A stretch of DNA of 64,000 bases from Parcubacteria group bacterium (GTDB lineage: Bacteria > Patescibacteria > ABY1 > Buchananbacterales > UBA6539). A program made the translations under genes and the position numbers. Shown in pieces: positions 7,885-16,031 of this stretch (position 1 is its first letter; the number at the start of each line of letters is the position of its first letter). The stretch covers positions 1 to 64,000 of the forward strand of contig NYZP01000001.1 in the NCBI GenBank assembly GCA_002687175.1. The letters run 5' to 3'. The notes under the pieces were generated by a model, which was not told where the DNA came from, did not search any database, and saw only the letters and a program-made list of their open reading frames with translations.

Positions 7885-8430
7885 ATGAAAGAAAACAATG
7901 AAATTGCAATTTTCGGTGGGGGATGCTTTTGGTGTACCGAAGCCACTTTTAGCCAACTAAAAGGTGTCAACAAAGTTACTCCTGGTTTTGCTGGTGGAAC
8001 TGGTGATGTTAACTACGAAAAAATTCACAGCGATAACACTGGGCACGCTGAAATGATTGAGGTAACTTTTGACCCAGAGATCATTTCATATGATGATTTA
8101 CTGTCCGTCTTTTTCACAATTCATGACCCAACCACAATTAATAAACAAGGGGCTGATGTTGGTACTGAATATCGGTCAATGATTTTATACACCTCTGATG
8201 ATCAAAAAACTAAAGCTGAAGCAATGATAAAAAAATTAAATGATGACAACAAAACGTATGATATGCCAATTGTTACTGAAATAAAACCACTAGACAAGTT
8301 TATTAAAGCTGAAGACTACCACCATAATTACTACGAAAATAATAAAGATCAACCTTATTGTCAGATTGTGATTAATCCAAAATTAGAAAAACTAAAAGAA
8401 AAACACGCTGAGCTTTTGAAAATTTCTTAA
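7885..8430 (+). CDS. msrA: Peptide methionine-S-sulfoxide reductase MsrA
   Basis: Reduces the S-epimer of methionine sulfoxide in oxidised proteins, using thioredoxin. The catalytic motif GGCFWC has its nucleophilic cysteine at residue 14. Family blocks GFAGG, HAEMIEVTFDP and GTEYRSMI follow, and EDYHHNYYENN lies near the end. It has 181 residues, the standard length, with no fused MsrB. It is the first of a run of redox genes reaching to 15.8 kb. No Shine-Dalgarno sequence is present; the -10 box seven bases upstream suggests a leaderless transcript. Confidence 0.97.
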   Translation: MKENNEIAIFGGGCFWCTEATFSQLKGVNKVTPGFAGGTGDVNYEKIHSDNTGHAEMIEVTFDPEIISYDDLLSVFFTIHDPTTINKQGADVGTEYRSMILYTSDDQKTKAEAMIKKLNDDNKTYDMPIVTEIKPLDKFIKAEDYHHNYYENNKDQPYCQIVINPKLEKLKEKHAELLKIS

Positions 8431-8462
8431 TTACTTTAATTTTGTAAACCTTCTACTAACCT

Positions 8463-9620
8463 ATGAAAAAATCAAATATTGCGATAATATTAATTATAGT
8501 AATCATAATTATTGGTTTTTGGCTATTCAATAGATTTGGTGATGATTTTAACTTGCCCAGTGGAAGGGAAACAACAACTGAAACTATTGTCATTTCAAAT
8601 GGACAGGTGATTGGTACCGCTGATGAATTGGGTCAAACAAGTGATGATAATTCAGACTATGAGCCAACTGGTACAATTCAAGACGATAATCCTGCCCAAC
8701 CAAAAAATCCCATTGCCGTAAATGACGATTTAACAAATATTCAAACCAAAGAAATTATGATTACTGATGGTGTTAAGCACAGTATCCCTTTGGATAAAAT
8801 AGTTGGTGGCGGTCCACCGAAAGATGGAATCCCCTCAATAGACAATCCTAAATTCACGACTGTCTCTGAGGCCAGTGATGAGTTTGCTGACGAGGATCCA
8901 GGGATTGCCGTTAGTCTAAATGGTATAGATCGTTTTTATCCCTTTCAAATATTAGTCTGGCATGAAATTGTAAATGATACCTTTGATGACCAAAGAGTAT
9001 TGGTTACTTACTGCCCACTTTGCCTGTCAGGTATTGTCTTTGATCCAGTAGTTAATGGTCAAAGAGTAGAATTTGGTACTTCTGGAAAATTGTGGAATTC
9101 TAACTTAGTGATGTACGATCGAAAAACTGACAGCCTGTGGTCACAAATTTTAGGTGAGGCAGTAGTAGGGGAATTAACCGGAACTCAGCTAAAAATATTA
9201 GAATCGGATCAAATGCGCTTTGGCGAATGGAAAAGATTAAATCCTAATGGCCAAGTACTTTCCAAAGATACTGGCGCGACCAGATTTTACGGCCGTGACC
9301 CATATGGCGATTACTACACCTCACCAGGAGTATTTTTCAATGTTGATAACCGTGATGACCGGCTACCAGAAAAAGCTTTTGTCCTAGGGATTGTAATTGG
9401 TGAAGAGGCTAAAGCATATTTACCAGAAGCGGTTAAAAAAGTTGGAACCTTAGAAGATAAGTTTGCCGGTAAAACTATTATTGCTGAATATAAATCCGAT
9501 ATCGATACCGTTCAACTATTTGAAAAAAGATCGGATGGAACTCGAGAAAGGATTAATCCATTCCCGAACTTCTGGTTTTCCTGGGTAGCGGTTCACCCGG
9601 ACACTGAATTATATAAATAA
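8463..9620 (+). CDS. Membrane-anchored DUF3179 family protein
   Basis: A 385-residue protein with an N-terminal membrane anchor (residues 5-22, very Ile-rich), an acidic low-complexity linker, then a DUF3179 domain. The domain is recognised by DGIPSIDNPKF, PFQILVWHEIVND, VTYCPLCLSG with its two cysteines, and FGTSGKLWNSNLVMYDRKTDSLWSQ. The catalytic role of DUF3179 is unknown. The conserved CxxC in a probably extracytoplasmic domain and the thioredoxin/CcdA genes downstream suggest a redox or metal-related function, but this is inference. Confidence 0.88.
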   Translation: MKKSNIAIILIIVIIIIGFWLFNRFGDDFNLPSGRETTTETIVISNGQVIGTADELGQTSDDNSDYEPTGTIQDDNPAQPKNPIAVNDDLTNIQTKEIMITDGVKHSIPLDKIVGGGPPKDGIPSIDNPKFTTVSEASDEFADEDPGIAVSLNGIDRFYPFQILVWHEIVNDTFDDQRVLVTYCPLCLSGIVFDPVVNGQRVEFGTSGKLWNSNLVMYDRKTDSLWSQILGEAVVGELTGTQLKILESDQMRFGEWKRLNPNGQVLSKDTGATRFYGRDPYGDYYTSPGVFFNVDNRDDRLPEKAFVLGIVIGEEAKAYLPEAVKKVGTLEDKFAGKTIIAEYKSDIDTVQLFEKRSDGTRERINPFPNFWFSWVAVHPDTELYK

Positions 9621-9670
9621 GTTAAATTAGATTATAAATTTTTACAATTAATAAGAAAGGATAACATAAT

Positions 9671-10267
9671 ATGGCACATCAACTGGACCCATTACCATAT
9701 GCTTATGATAGTTTAGAACCATACATCGATAAGCAAACCATGGAAATCCATCATGGCAAACATCATCAAGCTTATGTCAATAAACTTAATGCCGCTTTAG
9801 AGGGACATGATGACTTAGCCGCTAAATCAATTGAAGATTTAATTAAAGATTTGAATTCCATTCCCGAAGAAATCAAAGGAGCAGTCCAAAACAATGGCGG
9901 CGGTCATGCTAATCACTCATTTTTTTGGTCAATTCTTAAAAAAGATATTACTTGTGACGGCGAAATCAAAGAAGCCATTGATAAAAAATTTGGTAGCTTT
10001 GATGCTTTTAAAGAAGAGTTTACTAAAGCTGCCGCCACTCGCTTTGGTAGTGGCTGGGCTTGGCTAGTATCTAATAATGGTGAACTGGAAGTAATGTCCA
10101 CCGCTAATCAAGATTCACCGCTGTCTGAAGGTAAAACTCCGTTAGTTTGTCTTGATGTTTGGGAACATGCTTATTATCTTAAATACCAAAATAAACGACC
10201 TGACTATATTGAAGCTTTTTTCAATATAATTAATTGGGAGGAAGTTAACAAAAATTTTCAAGGTTAA
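9671..10267 (+). CDS. sodB: Superoxide dismutase, Fe/Mn family
   Basis: Converts superoxide to peroxide and oxygen. The N-terminal hairpin contains [20 protein letters not shown] with the first metal histidine, and the C-terminal domain contains [15 protein letters not shown] with the Asp and His ligands. [11 protein letters not shown] carries the other conserved His. It has 198 residues, a normal length. From sequence alone I cannot decide between Fe and Mn, so the symbol is provisional. GAAAGGA lies about ten bases before the ATG. It is followed by a thioredoxin-like protein and CcdA on the same strand. Confidence 0.95.
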   Translation: MAHQLDPLPYAYDSLEPYIDKQTMEIHHGKHHQAYVNKLNAALEGHDDLAAKSIEDLIKDLNSIPEEIKGAVQNNGGGHANHSFFWSILKKDITCDGEIKEAIDKKFGSFDAFKEEFTKAAATRFGSGWAWLVSNNGELEVMSTANQDSPLSEGKTPLVCLDVWEHAYYLKYQNKRPDYIEAFFNIINWEEVNKNFQG

Positions 10268-10289
10268 CTAAAAGTTAATTAGTTAAATT

Positions 10290-10853
10290 ATGAACAAAAA
10301 CTATTTAATTATTGCCATTGTAATCGTTGTGGTTATTATTGGTGGAGTTGTTCTCTACAATGGTGATTCCACTAATAACAACCAGAATACGAACAGTGGC
10401 GCAACAACTAATAATCAACCGGTAGTTAAAGAACCTAAACAAGACAAAGCTCCGGCTTTTAGTTTACAAGACTACGAGGGCAATACCGTCAGTTCAACTG
10501 ACTTTGCTGGCAAATCACTAATTGTTAACTCCTGGGCCAGCTGGTGTCCATTTTGCGTTGATGAACTTCCAGACTTTGCAACTATTCAAAGTGAATTCAA
10601 AGATGACATAGTCATTATTGCCATTAACCGAGTTGAATCAATCAGTACCGCCAAAGGATTTTCTGATAAATTAGGTGTTAGTGGTAAATTAGTTTTACTA
10701 TTAGACCCTGGTGATTCTTTCTACCAATCAATCGGCGGTTTTTCCATGCCGGAAACAATCTTTGTCGATACTGAAGGTAATATTGTTGAACATAAACGTG
10801 GCATAATGTCGCTAAGCCAAATTCGTTCAAAAGTTAATCAATACTTTAAATAA
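10290..10853 (+). CDS. TlpA/ResA-like membrane-anchored thioredoxin
   Basis: An N-terminal anchor (residues 4-22), an Asn/Thr-rich linker, then a thioredoxin fold of the TlpA type. The active site is WASWCPFC with cysteines 86 and 89, and PETIFVD carries the cis-proline. It is probably a disulfide reductase outside the membrane. CcdA, which passes electrons to such proteins, is encoded seven bases downstream, so the two likely form an electron relay. Possible clients are the adjacent DUF3179 protein and MsrA-like repair. Confidence 0.9.
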   Translation: MNKNYLIIAIVIVVVIIGGVVLYNGDSTNNNQNTNSGATTNNQPVVKEPKQDKAPAFSLQDYEGNTVSSTDFAGKSLIVNSWASWCPFCVDELPDFATIQSEFKDDIVIIAINRVESISTAKGFSDKLGVSGKLVLLLDPGDSFYQSIGGFSMPETIFVDTEGNIVEHKRGIMSLSQIRSKVNQYFK

Positions 10854-10860
10854 CTGAACC

Positions 10861-11616
10861 ATGGATTTAACTCTAATCATCCCAGCTTTTCTTGCTGGAC
10901 TGATAACTTTTTTAGCTCCTTGCACTTTACCGCTAGTCCCAGGTTATTTGGGGTTTATTAGTGGCACTTCAGTTGACGATTTGAATGATCCAGCTAAAAA
11001 AGAACAAGTTAAAAAGAAAATACTTAAAAATGGTATTTTCTTTGTTTTAGGATTTAGTGTAGTTTTTATTTTATTCGGAACTTTAGCTGGACTACTTGGA
11101 CAAGCTTTAGTGCCATACAGAATTTGGCTGACTAGAATAGGCGGGGTATTTATCATCATATTTGGACTTTTCATGGTTGGTGTCTTGAAATTACCATTTC
11201 TATCACATGAAAAGAGACTTAAGCTTCCTTCTTTTTTGACTTTAGGAAAGCCAAGCAGTTCATTTATTGTTGGTAATGCTTTTGCCTTTGGTTGGACCCC
11301 TTGCGTTGGCCCTATTCTAGCCTCAATATTATTACTGGCTTCGTCATCCAGTACTGCCCTGCAAGGAGCTATACTCCTGGCAGTCTTCTCATTAGGTTTA
11401 GCCGTACCATTTTTACTGGTCGCCCTGGGGACTGGCCACGCTGCTCAATATATAAATAAAATATCTAAATACTTAAATGTTGTTTCAATTATTGGAGGAG
11501 CATTTTTAATTTTACTTGGAATATTACTACTCGCCAATAAATTTACTTTATTACTGTCGTGGGGTTTTAAACTATTTTCATTTTTTGGCTACGAGAGAAT
11601 AGTCGACTACTTATAG
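10861..11616 (+). CDS. ccdA: CcdA-type thiol-disulfide transporter
   Basis: Integral membrane protein of the DsbD/CcdA family that moves reducing equivalents from cytosolic thioredoxin across the membrane. It has 251 residues with about six hydrophobic segments. The two conserved membrane cysteines are visible in TFLAPCTLPLVPG (C21) and FGWTPCVGPIL (near residue 148). It starts seven bases after the TlpA-like gene and is followed by a terminator, so sodB, the thioredoxin and ccdA probably form one unit. Confidence 0.93.
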   Translation: MDLTLIIPAFLAGLITFLAPCTLPLVPGYLGFISGTSVDDLNDPAKKEQVKKKILKNGIFFVLGFSVVFILFGTLAGLLGQALVPYRIWLTRIGGVFIIIFGLFMVGVLKLPFLSHEKRLKLPSFLTLGKPSSSFIVGNAFAFGWTPCVGPILASILLLASSSSTALQGAILLAVFSLGLAVPFLLVALGTGHAAQYINKISKYLNVVSIIGGAFLILLGILLLANKFTLLLSWGFKLFSFFGYERIVDYL

Positions 11617-11623
11617 CATAAAG

Positions 11624-11660
11624 ATACTAATTTTTTAAGTTGTCTGATTAGTATTTTTTT
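11624..11660 (+). terminator. Terminator after ccdA
   Basis: Perfect eight-base arms ATACTAAT and ATTAGTAT with a 15-base loop, followed by seven T. Confidence 0.85.
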
Positions 11661-11662
11661 GT

Positions 11663-11668
11663 TAGAAT
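11663..11668 (+). promoter_or_regulatory. -10 box upstream of the PPC-domain gene
   Basis: TAGAAT ends nine bases before the ATG at 11678, consistent with a leader of about two bases or none. Confidence 0.4.
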
Positions 11669-11677
11669 AAACTGACT

Positions 11678-12097
11678 ATGAGACTTATTTTAAAGGATAA
11701 AAACTTATACCTGATTAGATTTGATAGGGGAGATGAGGTAATCGGAAAATTAATTTCAGTTTGTAAAAAAAATAAACTATTTTCCGGATCAATATCTGGT
11801 CTAGGAGCAGCTAGTGAAATTGTAATATCATACTTTGACATTAAAAAGAAAAAATATCTTGATAAAAAATTTAAAAGTAATTTAGAGATAGTTAGCTTAA
11901 CCGGCAACCTAGCTAGCTTAGGTAAGGAACCAGTAGTTCATATTCATGGGATTTTCTCTGATAAAAATATGGAAACAGTCGGCGGTCATGTTCAAAAAAT
12001 AGTTGTTTCGGTTACCTGCGAAATTACGATAATCACTTCCAACCAAAAAATTTATAGGCAATTAGATAAAAATACTCAACTAAATTTACTAAAATAA
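11678..12097 (+). CDS. PPC/DUF296 domain protein
   Basis: A 139-residue single-domain protein of the plant-and-prokaryote-conserved (PPC, DUF296) fold. Visible blocks are FDRGDEVIGKLISVCKKN, SGSISGLGAASEIVISYFD, LEIVSLTGNLAS, and PVVHIHGIFSDKN followed by GGHV. These histidines are the conserved metal-binding residues of the family. Bacterial members are trimers of unknown role. The stop codon overlaps the start of the acetolactate synthase gene by one base, so the two are translationally coupled and may be functionally linked. Confidence 0.85.
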   Translation: MRLILKDKNLYLIRFDRGDEVIGKLISVCKKNKLFSGSISGLGAASEIVISYFDIKKKKYLDKKFKSNLEIVSLTGNLASLGKEPVVHIHGIFSDKNMETVGGHVQKIVVSVTCEITIITSNQKIYRQLDKNTQLNLLK

Positions 12098-13740
12098 TGA
12101 GAGCTTCTGACCTATTAGTAAAATCTTTAGAAAACGAGGGCGTAAAATATATTTTCGGCGTTCCTGGTGAAGAAAACCTGGATTTTTTAGATTCATTAAA
12201 AAAATCTAAAATTAAATTAATAGTTACTCGCCATGAACAAGCGGCTGGTTTTATGGCCGCGACGATTGGGCGTCTTACTGGTAAGCCAGGAGTATCATTA
12301 TCAACGCTGGGCCCTGGTGCCACTAACCTGGTTACGGCCTCAGCCTATGCCCAGCTTGGTGGTATGCCAATGATGATGATCACTGGACAAAAACCGGTTA
12401 AGAAAAGTAAACAGGGTCAATTTCAAATAATTGATACTGTTCATATTATGGAGCCGGTAACTAAATATACAAAGCAGATTGTTTTTAGCGATAATATTCC
12501 TTCTTTAATTAGACAGGCTTTCCGATTAGCAGAAGAAGAACGCCCCGGAGCAGTCCACTTAGAACTACCAGAGGATGTAGCTAAAGAACAGGTTGATCAA
12601 AAACTGGTGCAAGTTGCCAAAGTAAGACGACCAATTGCTGAAGGTAAAGCAATTAAACAGGCAACAAAAATGATTGAGCAAGCTAAACGACCATTACTAA
12701 TTATTGGAGCTGGAGCTAATCGTAAACAAACTTCCAAAATGTTGAAACAGTTTATCAATAAAACTGGTATTCCATTTGCTGACACCCAAATGGGTAAAGG
12801 TGTCATTGACGAACGACATAAACTTTTTATAGGTACGGCGGCCTTATCAGAAAATGATTATGTTCATTGCGCCATTGATAGAGCTGACCTAATTATTAAT
12901 GTTGGACACGACACTACTGAAAAACCGCCTTTCATAATGGGTAAAAATAAAAATCAACAGGTTTTACATTTAAATTTTTTCGCAGCGGAGATTGATAAAA
13001 TATATTTCCCACAATTAGAAATCGTTGGTGATATTGCTAATGCAATCTGGCAAATCAAGGAGAACATTAGGCCACAAAAAAAATGGGACTTTTCCTATTA
13101 CTTAGAAATAAACAAAATAATTAATGCTGAAATAAAAGTTACTGAAGATTTAAAACGTTTTCCATTAACCCCTCAATATATTGTTGAAGAAACCAGAAAG
13201 GCCATGCCCGCTAATGGCATTTTGGCTTTGGATAATGGAATGTATAAAATTTGGTTTGCTCGTCATTATAAAGCTTATCAATCAAACACTATTTTATTAG
13301 ATAATGCCTTGGCCAGCATGGGTGCCGGACTACCTTCGGCCATTGCCACCAAATTAATGTATCCTGAAAAAAAAGTTCTTACCGTGGCTGGAGACGGTGG
13401 CTTTATGATGAATTCTCAAGAGCTGGAAACGGCAGTGCGCTTAAAACTTAATTTAACTGTACTAATTTTAAATGACAATGCCTTTGGTATGATAAAGTGG
13501 AAACAACATTCGGAAGGTTTTAAAAATTTTGGCTTAGAATATAAAAATCCAAATTTTGTAAAATATGCAGAAAGTTACGGTGCTAAAGGTTACCGAGTTT
13601 CTAACAAAGTGGATTTTCCCGACATACTCCAAAAGGCTTTAAAAGAAAACAAAGTTTCGGTTATAGAAATACCAATTGATTATACGGAAAATCATAAAAT
13701 TTTAACACAAAAACTGAGTAATAAAAAATGTCCTAAGTAG
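12097..13740 (+). CDS. Acetolactate synthase, large/catalytic subunit type
   Basis: ThDP-dependent enzyme that condenses two pyruvates to acetolactate. The N-terminal PYR domain has RHEQAAGFMAATIGRLTGK with the catalytic glutamate, and GPGATNLVTASAYA. The C-terminal PP domain has GDGGFMMNSQELETAVRLKLNLTVLILND, which is the ThDP/Mg motif. It has 547 residues, close to the catabolic AlsS type. No regulatory small subunit (ilvN) and no other branched-chain genes are nearby, which favours a fermentative or redox role over amino acid synthesis. Other ThDP decarboxylases of this superfamily remain possible. Confidence 0.88.
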   Translation: MRASDLLVKSLENEGVKYIFGVPGEENLDFLDSLKKSKIKLIVTRHEQAAGFMAATIGRLTGKPGVSLSTLGPGATNLVTASAYAQLGGMPMMMITGQKPVKKSKQGQFQIIDTVHIMEPVTKYTKQIVFSDNIPSLIRQAFRLAEEERPGAVHLELPEDVAKEQVDQKLVQVAKVRRPIAEGKAIKQATKMIEQAKRPLLIIGAGANRKQTSKMLKQFINKTGIPFADTQMGKGVIDERHKLFIGTAALSENDYVHCAIDRADLIINVGHDTTEKPPFIMGKNKNQQVLHLNFFAAEIDKIYFPQLEIVGDIANAIWQIKENIRPQKKWDFSYYLEINKIINAEIKVTEDLKRFPLTPQYIVEETRKAMPANGILALDNGMYKIWFARHYKAYQSNTILLDNALASMGAGLPSAIATKLMYPEKKVLTVAGDGGFMMNSQELETAVRLKLNLTVLILNDNAFGMIKWKQHSEGFKNFGLEYKNPNFVKYAESYGAKGYRVSNKVDFPDILQKALKENKVSVIEIPIDYTENHKILTQKLSNKKCPK

Positions 13741-13776
13741 AAAGTGACACAAAGAAATATAAATTCTAAATTAATT

Positions 13777-13856
13777 TGTCATTGCGAGCGTAGCGAAGCA
13801 ATCTCTACAAACTGAGATTGCCGCGTCACTCACTTCGTTCGTTCCTCGCAATGACA
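13777..13856. repeat. Imperfect long palindrome upstream of the aldehyde dehydrogenase
   Basis: An 80-base inverted repeat. The outer arms TGTCATTGCGAG and CTCGCAATGACA match exactly, and the inner arms CAATCTC and GAGATTG flank the loop. The GC-rich centre differs strongly from its surroundings. Elements with this outer arm are familiar interspersed palindromes in many bacterial genomes. It lies immediately before the ALDH start and carries an in-frame ATG at 13818 that is probably not used. Confidence 0.85.
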
Positions 13857-13868
13857 ATGGAGTACCCT

Positions 13869-15233
13869 ATGGCTTTGAAATCTATTAACCCAACCACCGA
13901 GGAGGTAATTGCTGAATACAAAGAGTTAACAAAAGAGCAAATTGATCAAAAAATTGTTACGGCCCAAAGCACCTTTGAATCATGGCGTAAAACGTCCTTT
14001 AGTCAAAGAGCGGAGCTATTGACTAAGCTGGCTAATATTTTAAAAGATGAGGCTAGACCACTTGGTGAAATTATGACAAAAGAGATGGGTAAACCAATCA
14101 CCCAGGCTATTGCTGAATCGGAAAAATGTGCCCTTGCCTGCGAATACTATGCTCAAAATGCTGAAAAATTTTTAGCTCCAGAGAAAATTGACACTGATGC
14201 CGGTGAAAGCTTTGTCCGATTTGATCCAATTGGCATTGTTTTAGCGGTAATGCCCTGGAATTTTCCCTTTTGGCAAGTACTGCGCTTTGCGGCACCAACT
14301 GTTATGGCTGGTAATGTTGGACTGCTTAAACATGCTTCTAATGTACAAGGGTCTGCTATAAAAATAGAAGAAATTTTTGAACTAGCTGGTTTTCCTAAGG
14401 GAGTATTTCAAAATTTAGCAATTGGCTCTTCGAAAGTTGAGCCAATCATTAGAGACGAAAGGATTAAAGCAATAACCTTAACTGGTAGTGAACCGGCTGG
14501 CATGGCCGTAGCTAAAGTAGCCGGTGAGGAGATTAAAAAAACAGTGATGGAACTTGGCGGTTCTGACCCATTTATAGTTTTAGAAGATGCTGATATTCCT
14601 AACGCTTGTGAAGTAGCTACCACTGCCAGAAATATAAATAATGGTCAAAGTTGTATTGCTGCCAAAAGATTCATTATTGTTAAAAGTGTAGCTGATAAAT
14701 TTACCCAGCTGTTTAAAGAAAGATTTGAGGCTATGATAATTGGCGATCCTATGTTAGATGAAACAAATATCGGACCAATAGCAACAAAACAAGGTTTAGA
14801 AGAGTTACAAAGACAAATTCAACAATCAGTTGATGAAGGAGCCGAAATAGTTACTGGCGGAAAGCAGGTTGGTGACAAAGGATATTTTCTTCAACCTACA
14901 ATATTAGATAAGGTTAAAAAGGGTGTCCCGGCCTACAGTGAAGAATTATTTGGTCCGGTAGCATCAGTGATTGTTGTCGAGAACGAGGCTGAAGCAATTG
15001 CCGTGGCCAATGATACAGACTTTGGTTTAGGAGCTTCAGTTTGGACAGCTGATATTGACCGGGCTAAAAAAATTATTCCCCAAATAAATTCCGGTGCGGT
15101 ATTTGTCAATGGCTTAGTTAAATCAGACCCGCGAATGCCATTTGGTGGAGAGAAACGTTCAGGTTATGGACGTGAATTGTCACACTACGGCTTAAAAGAA
15201 TTCGTCAATATTAAATCTGTATGGATCAAATGA
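13869..15233 (+). CDS. NAD(P)-dependent aldehyde dehydrogenase, succinate-semialdehyde type
   Basis: Oxidises an aldehyde to the acid. The Rossmann-type nucleotide part contains [13 protein letters not shown] near residue 130. The catalytic glutamate lies in MELGGSDPF and the catalytic cysteine in [12 protein letters not shown] near residue 262. [10 protein letters not shown] and [14 protein letters not shown] complete the family pattern. The best fit is the short succinate-semialdehyde dehydrogenase group, but substrate cannot be read from sequence. I start it at 13869 (MALKSINP, 454 residues) because the upstream extension is encoded by the palindromic repeat. Confidence 0.92.
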   Translation: MALKSINPTTEEVIAEYKELTKEQIDQKIVTAQSTFESWRKTSFSQRAELLTKLANILKDEARPLGEIMTKEMGKPITQAIAESEKCALACEYYAQNAEKFLAPEKIDTDAGESFVRFDPIGIVLAVMPWNFPFWQVLRFAAPTVMAGNVGLLKHASNVQGSAIKIEEIFELAGFPKGVFQNLAIGSSKVEPIIRDERIKAITLTGSEPAGMAVAKVAGEEIKKTVMELGGSDPFIVLEDADIPNACEVATTARNINNGQSCIAAKRFIIVKSVADKFTQLFKERFEAMIIGDPMLDETNIGPIATKQGLEELQRQIQQSVDEGAEIVTGGKQVGDKGYFLQPTILDKVKKGVPAYSEELFGPVASVIVVENEAEAIAVANDTDFGLGASVWTADIDRAKKIIPQINSGAVFVNGLVKSDPRMPFGGEKRSGYGRELSHYGLKEFVNIKSVWIK

Positions 15234-15259
15234 TCTCATTAACAATTAACCAATAGTAT

Positions 15260-15769
15260 ATGAAAAATAATATGCCCGCCAAAGGCGGGTCCGCCTCTGG
15301 CGGAAAACCAAAAATAGGACAAAAAGCACCAGCCATAAATTTACCTGATCAAGATGGTAAAAATCACAAACTATCAGATTACAAAGGAAAAAATGTTTTA
15401 ATATATTTTTATCCTAAGGATGACACTCCTGGCTGCACTAAACAAGCTTGTGACATAAGAGATAACTTGCCAAAATTTAAAAAACTTAATGCCGTAGTAT
15501 TTGGCATTAGTAAGGACAGTGTTGATAAACATAAAAAATTTGCTGATAAATACAAATTACCATTCACCCTTCTTTCTGATGAAGATTTAAAGGTTTTAAA
15601 GTCTTATGGTGTCTGGGTCAAAAAAAATATGATGGGTCGAGAGTACATGGGGATAGTGCGAACATCTTTTCTTATTAACAAAGATTCCAAAATTGTTAAA
15701 ATATATAATAATGTAAAGCCTCCTTTACATGCTGATCAAGTTCTATCAGATCTAAATATAGTTCTTTAA
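15260..15769 (+). CDS. bcp: Thiol peroxidase of the Bcp/PrxQ group, with repeat insertion
   Basis: Reduces hydroperoxides with thioredoxin. The peroxidatic cysteine is in DTPGCTKQACDIRDN, with the resolving cysteine five residues later, as in atypical two-cysteine Bcp proteins. FYPKD before it and RTSFLINKDSKI after it fit the family. The mature body starts near residue 19 (KIGQKAPAINLPDQDGK). Residues 5-15 (MPAKGGSASGG) are encoded by two adjacent GC-rich palindromes (15275-15304), so the N-terminus is largely repeat-derived. It might start at the inner ATG (15272). A small zinc-ribbon gene follows after 14 bases. Confidence 0.94.
   Translation: MKNNMPAKGGSASGGKPKIGQKAPAINLPDQDGKNHKLSDYKGKNVLIYFYPKDDTPGCTKQACDIRDNLPKFKKLNAVVFGISKDSVDKHKKFADKYKLPFTLLSDEDLKVLKSYGVWVKKNMMGREYMGIVRTSFLINKDSKIVKIYNNVKPPLHADQVLSDLNIVL
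15275..15304. repeat. Double GC-rich palindrome in the bcp N-terminus
   Basis: CCCGCC AAA GGCGGG is followed directly by TCCGCC TCT GGCGGA. The reading frame stays open through both and encodes Gly/Ala/Ser-rich residues. The second unit is nearly the same as the one in rpsK. Confidence 0.8.
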
Positions 15770-15783
15770 AGGAGGGTCGAACC

Positions 15784-15951
15784 ATGATTATATGCAAATC
15801 TTGTGGTGGTTCCGAAAGATCAACTAAGAACAGAATGAATCATGGGTCTGGATCTATCCAGGTAGTTTGTAAGAAATGTTGCGGCACAGGTGATGGCCTT
15901 AGTTGGTTTGACTACATATGTATACGCTTACTTGGCCCATACTACAGCTAA
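15784..15951 (+). CDS. Small zinc-ribbon protein
   Basis: A 55-residue ORF too short for usual gene calling. It begins MIICKSCGGSE and later has VCKKCCG, giving two CxxC knuckles that should bind one zinc, as in tiny zinc-ribbon proteins. The C-terminal third is aromatic (LSWFDYICIRLLGPYY). AAGGAGGG lies eight bases before the ATG, a strong ribosome site absent from bcp upstream, and a terminator follows within 25 bases. I do not know its function. It belongs with the other Shine-Dalgarno-led zinc-ribbon genes at 21932, 28714 and 32182. Confidence 0.75.
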   Translation: MIICKSCGGSERSTKNRMNHGSGSIQVVCKKCCGTGDGLSWFDYICIRLLGPYYS

Positions 15952-15972
15952 GGAATTAATCCTTAATGCAAT

Positions 15973-16003
15973 GCCACTAGTAATTACTCTGGTGGCTTTT
16001 TTT
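15973..16003 (+). terminator. Terminator after the zinc-ribbon gene
   Basis: Eight-base arms GCCACTAG and CTGGTGGC (one G-T pair) with an eight-base loop, followed by seven T. Confidence 0.85.
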
Positions 16004-16019
16004 ATTACCTTAAATTTAG

Positions 16020-16025
16020 TATAAT
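16020..16025 (+). promoter_or_regulatory. -10 box giving a leaderless flippase mRNA
   Basis: TATAAT ends six bases before the ATG at 16032, directly behind the preceding terminator. Confidence 0.6.
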
Positions 16026-16031
16026 CTATAC

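Noticed and set aside
13818..13868. Upstream extension of the aldehyde dehydrogenase
   Set aside because: Encoded by the palindromic repeat; family alignment supports starting at 13869.
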